A stretch of 64,000 nt of DNA from NCBI GenBank assembly GCA_946894095.1, contig OX335644.1:19511595-19575594 (forward strand), in the 5' to 3' direction. How positions within the stretch are numbered: the first letter of the stretch is position 1; the number at the start of each line of letters is the position of its first letter. The notes below the pieces were generated by a model that was given only the letters and a program-made list of their open reading frames with translations, made no database searches and had not been told where the DNA came from. Below are positions 61,101 through 64,000 of the stretch, in pieces. This DNA is from Incurvaria masculella. Lineage: Eukaryota > Arthropoda > Insecta > Lepidoptera > Incurvariidae. Both the position numbers and the translations under genes were made by a program.

Positions 61101-62724
61101 TTTTTTTAAAAAAAAGGAAGGGGTTGATGTGGCGGTCAGCAACCTGCCGACGCGACATTTCCTATCCCGAGCCGCCGCCTCAGCGCCGCGGCAGTGGGTC
61201 CGAGGCAGCCGCGCCGCGCACATGCATTCCACCTCGTTGCACAATATAAATGTATCAATATATAGTCAAATCGTATGAACGAGTTTCCGTTGCATCCCCG
61301 ATAACCCTACCGCATAGAGGCATTATCATTACCCCACACCAATTTAGACCGAAATTTCGAGACATGATCATATTTGCGCAAACCGAAAATAAAGCGAATA
61401 CAAAGATTTTGTAACCGCTCCAGTTTGTCTAGGAGAGCTTCAGTCAAGTCCAAGTAGCACTGGACTATGCTGGTCCAGGATCGGAAGAAGGAGAGATTGA
61501 GCAAGTGATATTTTAGTTTGGGTAGGTAAAAAGTTCTGTAAACGTCTTAGGGAGTGAGCGGCAGCAAATATCTTCCTGCTAACCTCATTGACCTGTGGCG
61601 CCCATGACATAGCATCATCAAATAAAACGCCTAGGTTTCTTACTGATTTTGAGTAAGCTATTACAACTCCTTTGTAAGTCACTGCTGGCAGAGTGTGATA
61701 GTCGACTTTTGACAAAAGCCTAGGGTTGCCGACTATCATAACCTGTGACTTAGTTGGGTTTACAGAAAGACCGAAAGATTTTGTCCATTCAAGTATTCGT
61801 GACAAATTTGCATTAGTTTCCGAAATTGTGTCAGCTAGATTGCCGAGCGTGCAGTGCAAGTAAAGTTGAAGGTCATCAGCATAAAGGTGGTAGGAAGAAG
61901 TTAACAAATTGGAGATTAAATTTATAAAAATTGAAAATAGCAGAGGAGACAGCACGCCACCCTGTGGCACGCCAGCAGTCGATTCGACCCAGTCCGAAAA
62001 GGTACAGTCGATTCTGACACATTGCTGTCGGCCACGAAGATAAGACTCAAACCAGTGAAGCACTGCCGGAGATAAGTTAAGTGATCGCAAAATACTTAGC
62101 ATAATGTCAAAGTCAACTGCATTAAAAGCGTTACTGAAGTCCAGGAGAGTCAGAACTGTCAGATTCTTTATTTCCATGTTGAAACGAATATCTTCAGAGA
62201 CTTTGACAAGAGCTGTAACGGTGCTGTGACCAGGACGGAAACCAGACTGCATTGGGTTCATCAAACTATTATCAGAAAGGAAGCCAGTAAGTTGATGATG
62301 AACAATGCGTTCTAAAATTTTGGATAAGAGAGGAAGAATTGAGATAGGACGAAATTGATTAAATACAGAAGGACTCGAAACTTTGGGGAGAGGAATAACA
62401 TAAGCTCTTTTCCAGGCACTTGGGAAGGAGAACTACCAGTCCACCAATAAATTTTCTTTTAATTTGATTGCCCAGTTCTTAAGGAACGTTACAGGCTTTC
62501 GTCCAAAACTAAATTGACCCGAGTGGAGCCGGGAACCTCAGCTAGTTATACAATATCCACGCACCGAGGATGAGGAGCGTCGGCCAACAGCGCACGCCGA
62601 GCTTCCGCCACACGCTCGAGTCGGGGTCGTTGACGACTGGGTGGCGGATGCCGAAGCGCTGCACGCACGATAGGATGTTGTCTGATTCCTTCTCGTTCTC
62701 GAACTTGGCGCTGTGGACGCCGAT
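46122..62724 (-). CDS. NHLRC2: NHL repeat-containing protein 2 (NHLRC2), 3' part, 5' end outside window
   Basis: Nine exons: 62724-62565, 54959-54781, 53095-52948, 52595-52428, 51645-51469, 51032-50910, 48980-48876, 47419-47310, 46913-46122; 653 aa against 726 in the whole human protein. The first visible exon is the second half of a thioredoxin-like domain ([37 protein letters not shown]). The redox CxxC exon must lie to the right. Then come NHL beta-propeller blades ([57 protein letters not shown]) and a C-terminal beta domain. The protein is cytosolic; mutations in human NHLRC2 cause FINCA disease. The stop overlaps a GTGAG donor-like site, so splicing to one more exon is possible. The 7.6-kb second intron hosts a LINE with an LTR element inside it. 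Confidence 0.95.
47073..47242. repeat. SINE-like inverted pair in NHLRC2 intron
   Basis: tagcttagcggcacaggaac on the left and the complement of gcagcttagtggcgcaggga on the right enclose about 120 bp. The left side resembles a tRNA A box followed by ggtctgggttcatatc as a B box. A related head occurs at 23510-23570. Family unclear. Confidence 0.45.
48087..48636 (+). mobile_element. TTAA MITE family 1, copy 1 (NHLRC2 intron)
   Basis: 550 bp, starting TTAAGGTGGCCCAACCCGGC and ending GGGAAGGCCCACCTTAA. The interior has no ORF. A second copy in opposite orientation is at 53529-54081. Confidence 0.85.
49256..49480 (+). repeat. SINE family S fragment
   Basis: Contains cccacattcccgaaggaatt, aggtgacatgccaggacctt, gcggtggtaccaacccgggc and the gggcctacag block. 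Close to the consensus. A shorter piece lies at 48805-48870. Confidence 0.7.
49895..50483. mobile_element. Harbinger-like non-autonomous element with MADF remnant
   Basis: 589 bp with ~34-bp terminal inverted repeats: aaagctctggtttcctagga at the left and the complement of tactaggaaaccagagcttt at the right, continuing through tagcggtgccgtca. Inside is the start of a MADF-type gene (50126-50251). PIF/Harbinger transposons carry such a second, DNA-binding gene, so this is probably a deletion derivative of one. I cannot see a clear 3-bp target duplication. Confidence 0.75.
50126..50251 (+). pseudogene. MADF/Myb-SANT-like domain fragment of the Harbinger element
   Basis: ATG starts a 41-codon frame, [19 protein letters not shown], then [20 protein letters not shown], ending at TAG. 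After the stop the same frame goes on [11 protein letters not shown] and reaches a GTGAGT donor. This is what is expected if a tryptophan codon became TAG in the first exon of a MADF protein. The rest of the gene is deleted. Confidence 0.7.
52102..52293. repeat. MITE with ~50-bp inverted repeats (ccacagttattttcctcggtcc)
   Basis: The left arm runs from ttgtctgagattgttttacc to ctcggtccttttt. The right arm is its complement, ending ggtaagccaatcccagacaa. It is non-coding, within an NHLRC2 intron. Confidence 0.8.
53529..54081 (-). mobile_element. TTAA MITE family 1, copy 2 (inverted, NHLRC2 intron)
   Basis: Reverse complement of 48087-48636 over its full length, with perhaps 10-15% divergence. 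It ends ggttgggccgccttaa, and the left end is mutated to taagtagatggcccaaccc. Confidence 0.85.
55373..55505 (+). repeat. Minisatellite, about four 32-bp units
   Basis: Units around tcggtctgtaccaccagtgc (variants at 55384, 55421, 55453 and 55483) alternate with tcaactgacgggtcgg-like text. The units differ by a few bases each. NHLRC2 intron. Confidence 0.75.
56614..56824 (+). repeat. 5' LTR of the Ty3/gypsy element
   Basis: 211 bp, TG...CA, with a TATA-like tataaatgtatcaatatata in its second half. Confidence 0.93.
56826..56843 (+). other. Primer-binding site (tRNA-Trp type)
   Basis: tggtgaccccgttggaac. The first 11 bases are complementary to the CCA end of animal tRNA-Trp as I remember it; the rest does not match. 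Confidence 0.6.
56890..57732 (+). CDS. Ty3/gypsy Gag
   Basis: 280 aa from ATG 56890 to TAG 57730-57732; the frame is open upstream to 56869 but has no earlier ATG. The capsid-like region is at residues 30-190. An Arg/Ser-rich stretch precedes a C-terminal finger [18 protein letters not shown] (C-x2-H-x9-C-x3-C). This is the structural protein of the intracellular particle. The TAG is reached only by ribosomes that do not shift at GGGAAAC, nine bases earlier. Confidence 0.9.
   Translation: MYQAPQQQMNQGPAPEAPVTAIASLSLQARIPTFWREDTRLWFAQYESVVAAHKLGDKQKYDLVIGVLQREDVKQVSDIVISPPEDGKYEALKERLISVYEESTTQQFHRLLSGLELGDQRPSQLLRKMRELASQNVPDDALKVLWMGHLPPSARAVLAVSKETELNDLAIMADKMLEHMGRSHVNTVSAPSDGSQRHDPVSSVDALAGEIADLRNQIARMSRRQPSRASGRYQRGRSASRNGRRTPENADWLCFYHFRFGDKASRCEQPCNYKNQGNGN
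57717..57723 (+). promoter_or_regulatory. Predicted -1 ribosomal frameshift site
   Basis: GGGAAAC, in phase G GGA AAC with the gag frame, a canonical X XXY YYZ heptamer. After a -1 slip the reading continues without stop into pol, past the gag TAG at 57730. Gag and pol are in the -1 relation required. Confidence 0.75.
57732..60917 (+). CDS. Ty3/gypsy Pol (protease, RT, RNase H, integrase)
   Basis: An uninterrupted frame of 1061 codons, entered by the frameshift at 57717 and not from its own ATG. In order: protease [12 protein letters not shown] (residues ~28-39); reverse transcriptase ~180-380 with YIDD at 329-332; RNase H from ~478 ([24 protein letters not shown]); zinc-binding domain of the integrase ([10 protein letters not shown] ... 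CVSCQRSK); and the integrase core with D-D-E ([27 protein letters not shown]). A C-terminal [12 protein letters not shown] domain follows. All catalytic motifs are intact, so the element may be competent. Confidence 0.93.
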   Translation: MCTAADVHTTVDNNRLSVYDRDSGIQYLIDTGANVSVLPKSILAPRDRTTSDYKLYAANGSVIETYGVKTMVLNLNLRRPYKWIFVIADIAQAIIGADLLKHYKLLVDLSGKRLIDKVTSLDTICTVKNLQVCSLTSIGEQHAFRDLLEKYPDITKPASFKETPQHGVVHHIETVGAPVFARARPLAPDRYIKVKREFELMMEMGICRPSKSPWSSPLHCVPKSNGDIRPCGDYRALNAVTKPDRYQIPRLGEFQYLLAGKRYFSKIDITRAYHCIPVAPGDIEKTAIATPFGLYEFTRMTFGLRNAAQSFQRFMDHSVLQRFDFLFTYIDDVIIASSTIEEHRLHLEKVFQRFNEFGIAINLSKCSFGKSEIDFLGFHVTQDGVKPLEGKVKAIEDFPKPSNIEELRRFLGMLNFYRSHIPNAAGAQAELHKYLHNTKKRDKTEIQWTQQSETAFEECKRSLKSALTLSHPLPDTPLAIFADASEYSAGAVLQQRVSNTWRPLGFFSTKFSDAQKKYSAYDRELAAIYLAVKHFRYFIEGRDVIVYTDHKPLTHALSKNVASGCDTPRRIRHLSFISEFCTDIRHISGSENVVADALSRIAEIFTPTTIDYNELASDQERDLELMELMKKDNLCFKLIMLPNVGKLVYCEMSKGNARPYLTERHRYKAFTAVHGVSHPGVRATRKLMTDRYFWKSINSEVNKWSKACVSCQRSKVQRHTVAPLGEFASVGRFSHLHIDIIGPFPPCEDKRYCVTYICRTTKWIEAVPIRDITAETIARATVDHWISRFGCPEKITTDQGTQFESQLFRQLTNKFGIEKTRTVSWHPACNGQIERVHRGVKAALMAKCTSAEWASILPLILLGLRSAVKEDIGFSPAQMTYGASLRLPGDFFVPSRPQSLDADYVQRLTTTLESLNPSPRTAHGERKTFVHSDLRTCSHVFIRNEIKRSLTAPYQGPYRVLKRQDKYFDIELPNRNTRVTIDRLKPAYLLNEDTIEPERRPPYPVLQRTSPDHEETPQSRVDTLPVQTMTKTGDREASTQAPTSARTTRAGRLIKPPVRFA
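61128..61338 (+). repeat. 3' LTR of the Ty3/gypsy element
   Basis: 211 bp, identical to the 5' LTR except a at base 14 in place of g. Confidence 0.93.
61344..62440 (-). pseudogene. LINE C reverse transcriptase, main part
   Basis: Fingers and palm of a non-LTR reverse transcriptase, with YADD as the catalytic box. The frame from 62440 to about 61470 is open. A frameshift then moves the thumb ([20 protein letters not shown]) into another frame. 5'-truncated, without endonuclease, hence dead. Confidence 0.85.
62515..62544 (+). repeat. Helitron-like 3' terminus next to an NHLRC2 exon
   Basis: tgacccgagtggagccggga followed by acctcagctag before T. It resembles the end at 29640-29683 and is truncated on its left by LINE C. 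It ends about 20 bp from the splice donor of the first visible NHLRC2 exon. Confidence 0.5.
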
Positions 62725-62784
62725 CTGTAAGCGCACTTACATTCACACGGGTACTATTATTTTGAAGCGAATCATATTAAGCGT

Positions 62785-63590
62785 CAGCCTCGGTAGCCCA
62801 GTGGTGCGACGCCTGGACATTTGATAAGCTTGGTGAGGCTCCTCTCCTTTGAGTGCGGTTTGGTTCTGGTTGGGTGACCATTTTCAATCGTTGAGGCTGG
62901 CCGTGGGTCGGATTCCACGTAAAACTGTAGGTCCCCTTCCTTACTTAATAGGTGGTAGGGTTAAGGTGGGCCCGTAAGCATCGGAACATCACGCTCCCCA
63001 TACAAACGTAATTTACTAATCATTTGAAAACCACTGTTCCAATTTGCTTGATATTTGGGATTTAATCCCAAGAAACAAATCTATGTCTGCACGTGTTTGT
63101 CTTTTCGAAAAATGTATCCAGTGTCACACAACAGGGAAAATGAAATTTGTATGAAGATTTTCTTTTGCCTGTTTTTTGAACTGCTTTAGATTTTTCAGGA
63201 AAACAAAAACATGCAGACACAGATATTTATGGTCGAATATTAGATACCAAATATCAAGCAAATTGGAACAGCGTTTTTCAAATGATTAGTAAACTACGTT
63301 TGTATGGATGTAGGAAAAAAAATGACGAATCCGAGTGTGTAATATACATCTAATGCAGGAAATAAAGAAACTGAAACTGAAACTATGGGGACCATAGCTT
63401 ACGGGCCGTTCTTAATGGCCTAACCATTAGGTAGGAATAAACGATGGTCAAAGCGGCAATAAAAATCGTCCGTGTTTTCCATCCAGTTTAATGTAACCGA
63501 GCAATCTAAGCAAGGTCCTGGCATCACCATGAGGTGAGTTAGGCTAATATCTGACGGTCAGTCTGGTATTAGCCATGAATGTCCACTAAC
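62785..63590. mobile_element. Nested SINE/MITE block in the NHLRC2 intron
   Basis: A tRNA-like head (gcctcggtagcccagtggtgcg) opens a SINE whose body, minus-oriented family S text, breaks at 62960. The text resumes at 63416 (taaccattaggtagga ... tgtccgtgttttccatcca). TTAA MITE family 2 (62961-63415) sits in the break. That MITE is in turn interrupted by a short (gaaact)n-tailed insert near 63310-63385. Confidence 0.65.
62961..63415 (+). repeat. TTAA MITE family 2, full copy with internal insert
   Basis: Starts ttaaggtgggcccgtaagca and ends agcttacgggccgttcttaa. It is bounded by TTAA on both sides. The interior inverted blocks match 10317-10694. Confidence 0.82.
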
Positions 63591-64000
63591 ATTCATTTTT
63601 TTTTACAAATAACTATTGTGTCGAAGATGTGTTCGAACACACAAGTCTCATATGAGACTAACTGAGGTTCCCGGCTCAGCTCAGTTCAATTTTGTTTCGG
63701 ACAACTACCTGAAAGGAGCCCCGTAAAATGACCCTCGACCCCCCATCTGCCGCATCGCCGGCCCACACTGTTACGTCAGTTTCGCTTAGCATTATTTCTG
63801 CCTTTTTTATTGTTGCTCGGCTCCTAAGAGTAATAGTGTGATGTTAAACAGCCAATACATTCCTCAATTGAGCTATCAGAGACAGAAATAATTATTTTTT
63901 AATTAAAAATGCGAATCTCTATTGCAACCCAATTCAGGCAGTGGTGCAGGTGCCCTTACCTTAATTTGTGGTAAGGTTAAACCTGTCTGAGTTGTTGCTA
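63591..64000. other. NHLRC2 intron, right edge
   Basis: No exon recognised. The upstream exon with the thioredoxin CxxC must lie beyond base 64000. Confidence 0.4.

Larger units (their letters stand above)
56614..61338 (+). mobile_element. Ty3/gypsy LTR retrotransposon, CsRn1-like, structurally complete
   Basis: 4725 bp. LTRs of 211 bp (56614-56824, 61128-61338) begin TGTGGCGGTC and end CCCCACA. They differ at one base (g/a, base 14) and are flanked by the duplication ccaat (56609-56613, 61339-61343). The primer site tggtgaccccg starts two bases after the 5' LTR and matches the 3' end of tRNA-Trp for 11 bases. A polypurine tract (aaaaaggaaggggttga) precedes the 3' LTR. It has gag and pol in -1 relation and no envelope. 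The Gag finger is C-H-C-C rather than C-C-H-C. tRNA-Trp priming and a CHCC finger are the marks of the CsRn1 clade as I recall. Confidence 0.92.
55893..62440 (-). mobile_element. LINE C: 5'-truncated CR1/Jockey-like retrotransposon split by the Ty3/gypsy element
   Basis: Minus-strand LINE fragment covering most of the reverse transcriptase and the 3' end. The RT blocks are in 62440-61344 ([54 protein letters not shown]). A frameshift lies near 61470. The last RT blocks resume at 56608-56283 ([27 protein letters not shown]). The 3' end has an AATAAA-like signal and a (TTTC)n-type tail at 55893-55925 in plus view as aaagaaagaaa. The gypsy element occupies the middle. Confidence 0.88.

Overview
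The window is nuclear DNA of an insect, most likely a moth or butterfly (Lepidoptera). Genes are split by GT-AG introns, coding exons are GC-rich in an AT-rich background, and the space between is filled with small transposons of kinds I associate with lepidopteran genomes. The species cannot be named from sequence alone.

Six cellular genes can be read, and every splice junction used for them is in phase. They are COA4 (minus, 2 exons, 6286-6933, 77 aa), SSR4/TRAP-delta (plus, 4 exons, 8694-11904, 166 aa), EIF2B2 (minus, 10 exons, 14638-24815, 350 aa), a tRNA-Gly(GCC) (minus, 25900-25970), an alpha-tubulin (plus, 3 exons, 37133-41141, 450 aa, with a TATA/CRE/CCAAT promoter), and NHLRC2 (minus, nine 3' exons, 46122-62724, 5' end beyond the right edge). 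A possible last exon of an unidentified plus-strand gene lies at 34582-34704. They are unrelated housekeeping genes, not an operon or pathway.

Mobile DNA forms the second layer. At 1-4257 a minus-strand LINE with intact ORF1 and an open ORF2 is split by a 5'-truncated plus-strand LINE, with a 9-bp target duplication. A Ty1/copia element with internal deletion and nonsense codons sits at 31251-34521. A structurally complete Ty3/gypsy element of CsRn1 type (56614-61338) lies inside an older LINE within an NHLRC2 intron. It has 211-bp LTRs differing at one base and a GGGAAAC slippery site at the gag/pol junction.

The introns and gaps also hold many small elements. These include three terminal-inverted-repeat families that share a TTAAGGTGGG-like end, a Harbinger-like element with a MADF remnant, palindromic MITEs, Helitron-like ends and a tRNA-derived SINE. 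Two opposed copies of one TTAA element bracket five NHLRC2 exons, so that pre-mRNA could fold back. I found no clearly new multi-gene system. The best leads are the shared TTAA termini, the NHLRC2 inverted repeats, the CsRn1-type element and the two unassigned coding-like exons.
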